A stretch of 64,000 nt of DNA from Anastatus disparis (lineage: Eukaryota > Arthropoda > Insecta > Hymenoptera > Eupelmidae): positions 1,178,001 to 1,242,000 of the forward strand of contig JAFFSR010000017.1 of the NCBI GenBank assembly GCA_017163975.1. Direction: 5' to 3'. Under the pieces are notes generated by a model that worked only from the letters and a program-made list of their open reading frames with translations, was not told where the DNA came from and made no database searches. Below, piece after piece: positions 23,085 to 33,874 of this stretch (the stretch's first letter is position 1; each line of letters starts with the position of its first letter). The translations under genes were made by a program, and so were the position numbers.

Positions 23085-26000
23085 CTGCTTTAGATATTTT
23101 ATTAAAATTTCTTGTTGAAATGCACAGAAACCACGTTTTAATATTTAAATTTTTTTAAATATAATCGATTCTTTATTTAATTTTACTTGCATCACAAAGT
23201 CTTCTTTAATGACATATAAAAGAAATGCTAACTAAAAACAGTTTTAATGTTAAATATTAAGTACGAAAGACCGATTAAAATAGTAGACTCATTATGAAAC
23301 TTCAATCACTTTATTGGATTCAGCTTTCATAAATCTGATTGTGTTGATAATTTTATAATTATCTGATCTGTATAATTACGTAATGTGTAAAGCGTTTCAG
23401 TTGTTTTTCATTGTTTCAGTTACATATTATCAATAAATAGTAGTTGTTGCGAAAAGTCGAAAGTAACTGTGATTAGATGATTGTCTGAGCATTTTGTTAG
23501 AGCTCAGTATAAATAAAAATATTCGTGCGTCCAAACAGAAGATTCAAATAATTATTAGTAATAACATACAGAGCCGTCGATGCATTTAGGATCATTCAGA
23601 GAAAATAATTGCTGGAGATAAATTGCAATAATTCGGTAGATATAGGTTGTAAGGAAATAAAAAAAGCATTCAAAAGTAGAGCGGAAAAATTATTTTTTCT
23701 GAATTTCATTCTTTTTTCAAGTCGTCTGTTACTTTGTAAAATTTCTACAATAACATACCATTTAGGCAACATTTAAAAATCTTTTTCGAGTCTAATGTTT
23801 TATTTTCTTCAATTGTAGTCAAAATATAAAAATAAAACTATTTAAAAGAATAACAAGAAAGCTTTAATTTTACGTAGTTGAAAATTTTGTCAGAGATTTT
23901 TAAAAGGTTTCAAAACTGTATCGAATGTACTGTTATCGATTTAGGAATTGTCATTATATTGAACAAATTTTAAGATAATCTGTAAAATTCTTTATATTCA
24001 GTTTTATAAAAATGATGTATTTCACTGTAGTTTATAATAAACATTTTAAATAAATGTCCTAGATCATCTGGAATTTTGTTTAATATCGCGAAAATTTGTA
24101 AATTGACATAAGTATGTTCAATACAGTTTTCAAATCTTTTTGAAAATTACAAAATTTTAAACTATGTAAAATTAAAGCATTTTTGCTCTGATATTAAATT
24201 TATTTTACCAAAATTCTTGTAACAGTTAAAAAAAATTTGTTCAGCCAAAAAAATGATTGAATGCTGCGAAAATTGTATCTTTTTGTAGAGCTTTTATAAA
24301 ATAACAAACGTCTTTGAAAATAAATGAAATTCATAGAAAGATTGCTTTTTTTATAATGCTTCTTTGAATGCTTTTCTTGGAATTTCTTCAAAAACTATAT
24401 TTACCAAGTTATTGCAATTTTTCTCTGAGTGATCCTGAATTTACGGACAGCACCGTAAATATTTGTTATACTTCGGAAAGTTTGTACATATACTATTCTG
24501 TATCAGTCTGTAGTCTCCAACTTGTATTTAAAATTTACAGTTAGTGACAATTAACATTTAATATATCTCAGCAGTTAACTTTACTACCGACAAGTTTTGC
24601 GTGCAATTGTATTGTTATCTTTGTTTAGGCATTTCAAAATTTAGATATAGATATTTAAAATATACATATGAATATGTCTTTTCAAAATTTAATAAATATG
24701 GAAATCGTTCGATTTTGAGACATTAAAATTGATATTACATGTGCTCTAGAATATGAGTGGAAGAACTTGACATAAATTTGAATATTTAGTAAACTAAAAT
24801 TAAAAATTCTTTATATTCAATACTTATTATAAATTAAATTATTGCTTATGAAAAATGTAAATTGAAACTCAACGTACGAAAGACTAACTAAAATAGTTGC
24901 AATTCATTTAAGTTCAATCACTCTTTTCAGTCCAGTTATCATAAATCTGATTGTTTTCATAATTATTTAACTAAGTAATTTATATTACTATGCGTAATGC
25001 GAGTTCATGTTCATTGTTACATTTGTATTAATGTAAAAATAACTATATTATAAAGTAATTGTAATCGTTGTTGCAAAAAGTCAATAATAATTATGATTAG
25101 ATAACTGACTAAGCGTTTTGTTAGCTATGTATGAATGAAAATATTCATTAAGAAAAACGATAAATTTGGTATTGATTATTGAAATAATTATTGGTATTAA
25201 CGTTCATAATTTGTTACTTGGAAAAGTGTACACATCTTGTTATTTTATATGAATCTTTCATTTCTGACTCGTATTTATAATTTAGAATTAACAACTAATA
25301 TTTTGTTCACCTCAGAAGTTAACTTTACAAAAGCTCAACTAAATTATTGCGGTCGAGTTGTCAAAAGCTGTCCTTGACCAACTGATCACAAAGTTGTATA
25401 CGTACAAATATCTTTATTGTAACATTGCAAGGCTTAGGTATGTGTATTTAAAAGATGCATATGAATATGTCTTTTCAATGTATAATAAATATAAAATTGT
25501 CAAACTTTGAGAAATTGAAACTGGTATTTCAAGTATTCTAGAACATGAATAGATAAAATTTACATAAATTACATAATTCAAAATGCTATTTATTCAAAAA
25601 ATATTGGATTACGTGTAAAAACATACAAAAATAAGTACATAATTAATTATTTTATATTTACCTGTGTAACCTGAAATTTATATTAGTTTATTAATATTTT
25701 GTGAAATGAAGCTTATTTTAATAATACTAAGTACAACTGTATGAATCGCGATTTAAGTTATTTTTTATATAGTTTTTTTTTGAATAAAGAGCATTTCCAA
25801 TTAGGTAACTTTGATTATTGTTATTGCAAAAAGCGAAAAATATTGAGCTGCGTTTTCAATGTTATTTATTAATACTAATTACATTTCATATATTTATTGT
25901 ATTTATTCAATAAAAAGTAACTAATTACATTCCGTATATTCATTGTATTTATTTAATAAAATGACTTGGAAATTTTATTTGAAATTGTGTCGGAACGTAC

Positions 26001-26495
26001 CCACGACGTACGAAGATCGTACCAAAACGGTTACCAAGAATGTGCCATTATTAACTTGATGAGCCAATACGTTGCGGGAACGTACCGAACAATTACAGTA
26101 GGATATGATAATAAATTTTGAAACATTGTAGCTACGTACCGCGTACGTTGCAGCAGCGTTTTAATTTTTGTTCTTTGTACGTACCGGAAACGTTCACGTT
26201 TGGATATCAATATTTGCACGAAATTTTATATTATTATTTAGGATCGTTTCAGCTACGTGCCAAGTGCGTTCCAAATTACGGACCAAGAACGTACAGTGAT
26301 TCAGTGCTGGAACGTTACGGGAACGTTATTTTTTAGGATGAAAAACGTTCCAGGTACGATATGTTGCCACCTTAGCGGACATTTACATCCAAAAGGGAAC
26401 GTTCTCGGTGCGATCTGTGTTTGAACCACCGTTAGTGCCAACGTACCCAAAAACTGGTTGCGGGTACGTACCGGCCAGGATCAATGTTACTAGGG
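23085..26495. repeat. Right terminal inverted repeat of the giant transposon
   Basis: This is the mirror of 4316-7728, beginning CTGCTTTAGAT at 23085 and ending CTAGGG at 26495 before TAT. The transposase stop lies 376 bp before this arm, as the DUF4806-like stop lies 205 bp from the other arm. Confidence 0.9.
23569..24456. mobile_element. 888-bp TA-flanked foldback nested in the right arm
   Basis: This is the mirror copy of 6357-7244 with the same length and the same TA flanks. Its presence at the same relative place in both arms means it was there before the arms were duplicated or last homogenised. Confidence 0.75.
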
Positions 26496-26607
26496 TATAG
26501 TGATATATTTTTCAGTAATAATAAAGCTATTTATAGCATTAAAATAATTTGTTGACATTTTGAACATAACTTTTTTTACACATGTGAATATAATAAATAT
26601 TAAATAA

Positions 26608-26829
26608 TTATTGAATATTATCATATACATGAGTTACTGTTGGTGGATGCGGCTTTTTCCTATCCAGCAACTCATGCTTTACTCCCTCTTTGGTGATTAT
26701 ACTTGTATAATCTTCTTTTGGGATTATATTTAGAAAAGCTTTTTCACCGTATGAATAAGCGAAGAGGTCTTCATCCGATTGTGAAGTCATGGTTCTCTCA
26801 CGGCTATTTGCACGGATTTTACGCGCCAA
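26608..26829 (-). pseudogene. Short open frame, function unknown
   Basis: The frame has 73 codons on the minus strand. The first ATG within it is at about 26790 (MTSQSDEDLFAYSYGEKAFL), leaving 60 residues. Composition is protein-like (NIIPKEDYTSIITKEGVKHE). Upstream text in another frame (LPNTLFTNDEQGAAAKCN) also looks protein-like, so this may be the end of a longer decayed or spliced gene. No family is recognised. It lies just outside the giant transposon. Confidence 0.3.
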
Positions 26830-27323
26830 GCATGATTAATTACATTTTGCCGCAGCGCCTTGCTCATCATTGGTGAACAGTGTATTTGGCAGTTGAAGAA
26901 TAAAAAAGAAATAACATATTACAATTAAAATTTGCAAATGTTATTATTTAAAAATTAAATAATTAAATTGAATTTAGAACAGATTTTTACATCATAAAAA
27001 ATTATATTTTAAGAAAAAACTTTATTTAAAATTTGACTGTTTTTTAAAAAAATATGTAAACTCATGTTACGTCACATGATTTTTGCATTTATTTTTTCTT
27101 ATTTCTAATTAATATTTACTAATTTTTCTCTTTTTCTTTTCTTTTTATGTCTCTTTTTACATATAGGAATTTTAAGGATTTTTATAATTTAGAATAATTT
27201 TAATAATCAAAATAAAAATATTTAGTGAAATAATATTCCTCTTATTCTTCATTTAAAATAGACAAGGCTCAAGTTTCACTAAAATACTTTCATAGTATAC
27301 CCTAAAATAATTTTTTTTATCTA
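26830..27323. other. AT-rich stretch without recognised features
   Basis: Apart from the possible upstream coding remnant near 26830-26880, I see only AT-rich DNA with T and A runs. Confidence 0.4.
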
Positions 27324-27339
27324 AAGCAAACAAGCCTAT

Positions 27340-27696
27340 TTTTTTTATTTTTTTAAAAAAAAGATTAATATGTAAAAGATTTTGTCCTTTATATGATTAA
27401 CCTTTTTATATGGTGAAGTCGAGGGTGTCCAGCCCGGTACCCGTTTAACACATTACATCAGGTTAGACTGTCAGACCCACCATACCGAAAACTTTGACTA
27501 CCGATGAATGATCAGCCACTTTTGTGACCAACAATCAACCGATACTCAATGAGGTCGGATTTTTTAAGAGTCACGATATGGGTAGCACATACACCAATTT
27601 TCTTTTGAAAAAAAGTCAGAGGTGCCTGGCCAGGATTCGAACCCGTGCCCAGCGCGTTAAAGGCAAGAGCTCTATCCGTTACGCCACCGCGCTCCT
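27340..27696 (-). mobile_element. tRNA-headed SINE with perfect 16-bp target duplication
   Basis: AAGCAAACAAGCCTAT occurs at 27324-27339 and again at 27697-27712, bracketing the element. Read on the minus strand it starts GAGCGCGGTGGCGTAACGG (A-box region) and has a perfect B box GGTTCGAATCC at about 27626-27636. It ends in an A/T-rich tail (T run at 27340-27347 on the plus strand). The long perfect duplication and tail are marks of L1-type reverse transcription. The tRNA-like head does not fold convincingly as a functional tRNA. Confidence 0.85.
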
Positions 27697-27712
27697 AAGC
27701 AAACAAGCCTAT

Positions 27713-29284
27713 ACGAATATTATTTTGACCATATCTTTTCTATACCTCATTGTATCTTTTCAGAATAGCAAAACATTTTATACATGGTTACAACACGTGT
27801 TAGCCGAAAAACAAATAATGCCCTGTACACCCAGACGACCGTAATAAAAATTGTCTCGACAGGCCATAAAAACTGTCGCCGGGGAAAATTTTCGATAGCT
27901 TCTGGGAAATTCCAAAACTTTCACAAATAAATTTGTACACTTTCAATATTTTATTTTAATTATTTATTAATTGTTGAATATACTTTTATTATTATTCTTT
28001 TTATAATAATCAAAGTACTTCCAGGAGTTATCAAAAATAAATCAACCTGACAAACAATTTTAAAATACCCTTTTGGAATTATTCATAACGTTTTATTTAA
28101 GTTATATTGTTATAATAATTTGCTTACTTTTCCTTAATAATAAGTTGTTTAAAATAAACTTTCACGCGCACTATTTTAATTAAGTCATTAGTCTATATTA
28201 TTAAGTTAAATAGCACACGAACATAAAACAATAATGTTACATAAAAATTTCTTTTTACAACCCTTGTACATATGTGTGCATATATGCATGTTTTTACATT
28301 TTAGTTGCTCAATTATTCAAGTTAGAATCCTTTTTATAATAAAATATTTTAGGAAACATAAAATAATAACAATATAATATTCCTTAAAATCACATATACG
28401 CATGTACATATGTACATACAGATAATATTTTTCATACGACAAATAATATCTATTATATAATATCAATAATTATACACAATTTTTATATTAGCCTAACTAT
28501 TATTAATTACAACTATGTTCTAGAAACTTATTAACCATTTTTTTTTATTATTAATTATAATTTAGCTTTTATGTTAGTTTAATCATTCTTCTTCTATTAT
28601 TACTAGTTAAAATTATGTTATAAGTTCACGTTAATTATTACTAGTTTTATAACCTAGCGTTCATATTGAAATTAATTATTTCTATCTTCTATTATTAATT
28701 ATTTCCATCTTCCATTATTAATTAAAATATTTCTCTTCAATTTTACAAACTATCATTTTGATTGTTAATTTTACGAACTGGCAATGTATTAATATTAATA
28801 ATTTTCTTTTATTATTCATCAATTCTTTTAATTATTTTTTGTAAGTTTTTCCTTCGATTAATCATTTTTCCTTATCATTACTTTTATAATTTAGCATAAT
28901 CTATTAATTTGGTTACCTTTTTATTATAAAAATAAGTTAAAACTCTATTTTATAAATTTTATAGCGTGCGTATATAAATAATGTATACTCTTCCTTGAGG
29001 TGAAGTTACTAGAAGAGAGAGAGAGAGAAATAATAATTCACCATGGAAATTCATAGGAAAATTTCATTTTTCAAAGTTGAGGACAAAATTTCATAATATT
29101 TCGGAACACTTCCGCCCTGCCCCCTGAAAAACTGGAAGGAAATGCAGCCCTCTGATTCGTGCGGAACAGCTTTCCCAAAGAGCTCAAAAGAAAAGAGATG
29201 ACCTAAAAAGTTCAGATCGCCTAAGGAAGTGACTCGGGCTAGTGCACAGACCCTAAGCACTTCCAAGCGTTTTTTTACACTCAT
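27713..29284. other. AT-rich non-coding stretch
   Basis: No gene is recognised. A GA run lies at about 29014-29030. Around 29100-29270 composition is more GC-rich and a 77-codon minus-strand frame lacks recognisable motifs. GTATATAAATAA near 28970 resembles a TATA box, but nothing supports a promoter. Confidence 0.4.
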
Positions 29285-29560
29285 TCGAGTTCAAGCATTC
29301 AACGCTCACAGAAGCATATCAAGCATTCAACGCTCACTCAAGTTCAAACATTCAAGCAAGCAGATCCAAGCATTCAAGCGCTCATAGAAGCAATATCAAG
29401 CATTCAACGCTCATAGAAGCAACACTCAAGTTCAACCGCTCACAGAAGCAATATCAAACACTCAACGCTCACAGAAGCAGTTCAAACATTCAACGCTCAA
29501 AGAAGCAATTTCAAATATTCCAACAATCAGTTTCAACAATCAACATTCAAAAGCCATTAC
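29285..29560. repeat. Irregular minisatellite, about 30-bp unit
   Basis: Units built from TCAAGCATTCAACGCTCA followed by CAGAAGCAATA repeat about nine times with length changes. Repeats weaken toward the right end. No coding signal. Confidence 0.8.
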
Positions 29561-30163
29561 TAAAGAAGGAAGAAGGAAACATATCTCTCTCTCTCTCGCT
29601 AGCATCTCTACTAAGGAAGAGTAAGAAAACCATTTTTTTTTCTTTAATAAATATTAAACTTTAAACTATAATATTTTTGTTATAAATTTACATATTCCTA
29701 TCTTCATTCACTATATAAATCATTTAATTTTTTTTTATAAATTTTGTTTTATAATTTTTTTTTAATATCATTTATAAAATTTATTTTTTTTCTTTTACCT
29801 TTTTATCATATTAGTTCTCTTCTATCTATTTTTAATTTTAAATAATATTATATAATATTTCCCACCTTCCTCGTCGGGGTTCACCAAATAGGATAGAATC
29901 TCGACGCCACTAGTAACTAGGGTTCTCTAGCAAAAGAATTCGCTAGTGGTCCCCATCCTTATAAATCCTCTATTTTCCTGACTATTCCGACCACAACTGA
30001 CGGACGCCAGCGTAAAAAGAGAAAAGGAGAAAAACAAACAATTCATCGAGAAACTCATTCGTTAAATAACCAAGGTAAGAGGGAAACCTCTCGCCCTTAC
30101 TCCTAAGCAACGACGCTACTTACTAACGTTCGAATCCCGGACGTTACACTCATGAATTATGAT
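29561..30163. other. Non-coding; CT run and a GC-richer block
   Basis: A CT run lies at 29584-29599. The block at 29860-30145 is richer in GC and includes TTCGAATCCCGGACGTTACA, which recalls an LTR or tRNA-derived end, but no partner repeat or duplication was found. Confidence 0.3.
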
Positions 30164-30167
30164 TTAA

Positions 30168-30443
30168 CCCTTATTTGACACACTTTCCAGGTAAGACATG
30201 TTCAAACCGGGGCTGTTTGTACCCCAAAGATAATAATAATCATTATAAAAAAGTATTAAATATTTTAACTTCAAAATTATTTTGCAAGTTCTTAAAAGCT
30301 TACTCTTAAATACTTTGTAGCTTTTATAACAGAATATCAAATGTAAGTATGTTGTAAATATTCTGAAAAAATAGAAAAATGACCTTTTTAATTAACGAAA
30401 AAAAGATATTGGATTGTTTGTACCCCAATGTGTCAAACAAGGG
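30168..30443. mobile_element. 276-bp TTAA-flanked MITE with CCCTT ends
   Basis: TTAA at 30164-30167 and 30444-30447 flanks inverted ends CCCTTATTTGACACA / TGTGTCAAACAAGGG. Inside, TGTTTGTACCCC occurs near both ends (30218, 30416) in the same orientation. CCCTT ends with a TTAA target fit piggyBac-type elements well. Confidence 0.75.
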
Positions 30444-30576
30444 TTAAGAAAAAAAAATGTTACTAAAAATTTTCTGTTGAGAACAAAAAATATTTAAAAG
30501 TCTTTTTTATGGAATAATATTTGATCATTTAAAAAATTGTTTAAATATAAAAATTTATATTAAAAACCTTCGCTTA

Positions 30577-30741
30577 CTATCCTATTATCCTCAATTGCAG
30601 CTTTGATAATTGTAATATTTGTAAGTAGATATTTCCCTGGCCGATGTTATCGTTGTAATCATCGCAATTCGTTGGCCTAGGAACAGGCTTCAAACTATTG
30701 AAAAATTGTTCACACATCAAGGTGAACAGCGGTGTGTCCAT
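30577..30741 (-). CDS. Small hypothetical protein, 54 residues
   Basis: ATG at 30741 (minus) opens MDTPLFTLMCEQFFNSLKPV and stops at 30577. A longer in-frame start (30768) adds ten mostly hydrophobic residues. It lies 33 bp downstream of the 229-residue frame on the same strand, so the two may be parts of one spliced or broken gene, or a compact two-gene unit. No family is recognised. Confidence 0.35.
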   Translation of the reverse strand: MDTPLFTLMCEQFFNSLKPVPRPTNCDDYNDNIGQGNIYLQILQLSKLQLRIIG

Positions 30742-30774
30742 GATAATAATATTAAAAATTAATAACAAGTGTGC

Positions 30775-31464
30775 CTAGTAAAAAACAAGCACTTTATCGT
30801 GATACGATTGTTGTAAATTTGTTTTGTATGCTATTAGTTCCAATTCTTTCTTGCACTGCGATATATTAACCCATATCAAGCCCAATTTTTGCATGTTATA
30901 CATCGGTTTCGATAACATCAGTTCTCGTTCGTTTGTAAACTTAACGAATGCCTTATCGTTAAGAGCTATTCTTCGTTTTTTATAACCTGTTAAAAAAACG
31001 TTTACCTCCTCTGGCTTTCGTTTCTTTAATATAAATCTTCGTTGAGCCTTTAATTGGGGTATTTCATCAACAATCTGTGTATCCGCACTTGCATTATTTT
31101 CTGTAGGTTTATTTTTTTCGTCACTGACACTTTTACTCTCATTATTCAACCCCCTCGTATTTTTTTTATTTATCTCAAGGATTTTTTTCACACTTATTTT
31201 TGAATCGTTTTTTATTTTCTCCACTTCTACATTTGCACTCACATTATGATTTTCTATAGCTTTATTTTCTATAATTTTATTTTTTTCATCATTGCCACTT
31301 TCACTGTCATTATTTATCACAGTCGTATTTTTATTTATCTTTAGGAATTTTTCCGCGCTTATTTTTAAGTCGTTTTCTATTTTGTTCAGTTCTAATTGCT
31401 GCTCTCTATCTTGAACCATCTCATCCAACCACGCCATATCGAGAGATTGTTCTTCAAAATTCAT
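30775..31464 (-). CDS. Hypothetical Lys/Asn/Glu-rich protein with an internal repeat, 229 residues
   Basis: The uninterrupted frame starts at ATG 31464 (MNFEEQSLDMAWLDEM). Residues about 27-68 (IENDLKISAEKFLKINK...DEKNK) are repeated at about 84-125 (IKNDSKISVKKILEINK...DEKNK), a 42-residue internal duplication. The rest includes a basic stretch RRFILKKRKP and a hydrophobic, ordered-looking C-terminus (KLGLIWVNISQCKKELELIA). The N-terminal half is likely disordered or coiled. No family is recognised; the length, free of stops in AT-rich DNA, argues for a real or recently real gene. The small frame downstream may belong with it. Confidence 0.5.
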   Translation of the reverse strand: MNFEEQSLDMAWLDEMVQDREQQLELNKIENDLKISAEKFLKINKNTTVINNDSESGNDEKNKIIENKAIENHNVSANVEVEKIKNDSKISVKKILEINKKNTRGLNNESKSVSDEKNKPTENNASADTQIVDEIPQLKAQRRFILKKRKPEEVNVFLTGYKKRRIALNDKAFVKFTNERELMLSKPMYNMQKLGLIWVNISQCKKELELIAYKTNLQQSYHDKVLVFY

Positions 31465-31772
31465 TTTAAATAATTGTTTTTAAGGTTGCATGAGCGGACT
31501 AAGATCGCAGATAATGTAGAATGCGACTTATTTTATTTGTAACCCTAGATCTGTCAACATTGTTTAGTTAACGTTTTTAAAAACTGTATGTTCTGTACGA
31601 TTCCATATGTTATCCATGTGTTCTTCTCGCATTCGATCCAACCCTAACCGTGAAATGTTGACAAAACACAAAAACACATGCAAAAACACATGAAATTTTT
31701 TCCATTCAGTCATAAATAAATCCTTTTTTCAGTGCTTAACCCAATTTAAGAGATAGCTCATTTTAATCTTAA

Positions 31773-32153
31773 GAGGAGGTCACGTATCTCTGTCCTTTTC
31801 TAATCAAAGAATTGAGTTTTTTACAGAAACTTTTAACTTTAGCAAAAAATGAAGGGAAAGCCGCATCTCGTAATAAAAAAAGCAATATTTTCTTTGATAA
31901 GAAAGAATTAATTTTATTGCTTCATTTTCAAGAAAACCTTGAAAAACTTAAATCATAGAGGTTAGGGTGGACAATTTGGTTTTTCAAGGTTTTCTTGAGA
32001 ACAAAGCAATAAAATTAATTTTTTCTTATCAAAGAAAATATTGCTTTTTTTGATACAAGATGCGGCTTTCTTTTCATTTTTTGATAAAGTTATTAGTTTT
32101 TGTAAAAAAATCATTTCTTTGATTAGAAAAGGACAGAGATACGTGACCTCCTC
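31773..32153. mobile_element. 381-bp palindromic TTAA MITE (ends GAGGAGGTCACG)
   Basis: TTAA at 31769-31772 and 32154-32157. The arms are nearly perfect inverted copies beginning GAGGAGGTCACGTATCTCTG and sharing CTGTCCTTTTCTAAT with the other TTAA palindromes of this window. No coding capacity. Confidence 0.85.
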
Positions 32154-32157
32154 TTAA

Positions 32158-33874
32158 CAAAAAAAGCTAATGATTGATCACCATTTTATACGTGTCTATA
32201 TTTTTATTTGAAAATAATGAATAATTTTGCATTTAATTTCATAAGGTTACATGTTTAAGTTACGAATTTTTAATTTAATTTTACTAATTTATTTGATGGT
32301 TGACCCCATTTATTCTTTATACCATTGTAAAGCTCTGAGTTTCTACTTTTATTTGTATTAGTTTCAGATAATCCTATATTTTTAGGCGTGACTCACTCAT
32401 GCCTCCAAAATTTTTTTAACTTATTGGGATATAATAATATTAATAAAAAGTCAGAGATGCGTATAACTCGGTTCTCGAAATGAAAATGAAAATGTTTGAA
32501 GAAAACATTGCGAAGAAAAGTGGCAGCTGTATAGATATTTTTGTTAAGTTATTTAAAAATTCGAGGGGTGTCTACTTAGAGTTTTGTAAGATGGTCATAA
32601 AAATTGAAAAACTATATGGACATTTAAGATGTTATAGAAAATTTTAGAACAAAAAACATGTGGCTCAAGTAAGTTTTGAGTGAAAGTCAGGGAAAAAATA
32701 TTTTAAAAAATCCATTTCCTAATAGGTCTTAATGGCACAATAATAAGATAAAGAAAGTCATTGACATGTATATACTATGTATTTTAGAAAAAGTATAGAG
32801 CCAAAAAAAAGGATGCCCGGTAGTTGCCTGATCAGGAGGTGTGTAGACATCGTGTATTATCAGTTGTTTTGATCTTACCCTTCTTACCAGATCTGTTTTT
32901 GTAATAGTACTGGTCATTTCAAAAGCTGAAAAAAGGAGACACTAAAGATTGAAAAGATATCTTTGGGACCGCAAGACAACAGATATATAAGTATTTTTGT
33001 TAAATCGATTTTCATTAAAACTTTTCTTACAGCTTGTACGTGGAGCATCTTTACACATATATTATTGTTTCCCTTTATTAGTTCATGATTCATTTTCATT
33101 AAAATTTTTCTTGCAGCTTGCACGTAGTCTGACTTTATAAATATAATAATATTGTTTCTCTCTTTTTCCGTCAATCGATTTTCACTGAAATTTTTTTACT
33201 GTATGAGGAAAAAAGGATATATAAAGGAATGGGCGAAACTATTTTTTCTCATATAGTTCTTTGCAACAATAGCAAATAGAAGCTGAAATTTTGAGTGTTG
33301 AAGTGTCTTTTATTGAGAGAGAAACCATGAGAAATATTGTGGAAGAAAATTTCCGTGTGATTATTTTGCGAATTGGTAAATATTTAAGTTATGTAGAATC
33401 GTGTTACGCTGTACGACAAGCGTGTAAACATGGCGTAGAAAAGTTCGTCGTATGTCGTGTTTCCATCTAAAACAGCAATTAAATTTTTTATGATGCATGT
33501 AGTTACATTGGATTGCGCGATTGTATAATGGATTTAAAAAAAAACGAGCTTACTGTATTAACAGCAGCCAAATTTGTGAAATTAAGAAATCTAGAAGATG
33601 CCCATGTACTGTAGGACCTAATGAATGAATACAACGAGTATCGTTGTAAGTATAAATGAGTTTTTGTAAAATACTTTTCCAATTGATTTTTATAGTAAAT
33701 ATTATTTTTCAAGTAAAAATTTTTAAAAATAATATCCGTTTTTTAAAATAACTTTGAATGTTATTAAATAAAAAAATAAAGATAAAAATATAAAAATTAT
33801 TATTTTTATTTTATATAATAATAATAATAATATTAATAAAACAATGATGCTTATAAATTAGAATTAAAATTTAT
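32158..33874. other. No confident gene; short repeats and coding-like scraps
   Basis: At about 33008-33190 a unit with TTTTCATTAAAA(C/T)TTTTCTT(A/G)CAGCTTG(T/C)ACGT occurs twice and decays into a third copy. GATATATAAAGGAATGGGCG near 33216 resembles a TATA box. The plus-strand scraps YAVRQACKHGVEKFVVCRVS (about 33395-33470) and MDLKKNELTVLTAAKFVKL (from about 33529) look protein-derived but are too short to assign. Confidence 0.35.

Larger units (their letters stand above)
4316..26495. mobile_element. Giant two-gene CACTA-like transposon, 22.18 kb
   Basis: The ends read CCCTAGTAACATTGATCC on the left (from 4316) and its exact complement on the right (to 26495), flanked by TAT at 4313-4315 and 26496-26498. 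The terminal inverted repeats are 3413 and 3411 bp and nearly identical throughout. A left and a right coordinate of matching points sum to 30811-30813 all along, so the arms are collinear with only tiny indels. Inside are an intact eight-exon DUF4806-like gene on the minus strand and a CMC-type transposase on the plus strand, divergently arranged, plus nested miniature elements. The 3-bp duplication, CCCTAG end (one base from CACTAG), subterminal motif clusters and transposase type point to the CACTA/EnSpm group. Assignment to a named family is inference. Confidence 0.85.

Noticed and set aside
27606..27695. Functional tRNA gene on the minus strand
   Set aside because: The B box is perfect, but the cloverleaf is poor and the segment lies inside a target-duplicated SINE.
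29860..30146. Solo LTR ending in GTTACA
   Set aside because: The composition and TTCGAATCCCGGACGTTACA look LTR-like, but I found no TG start with a matching flanking duplication (CTCAT) upstream.
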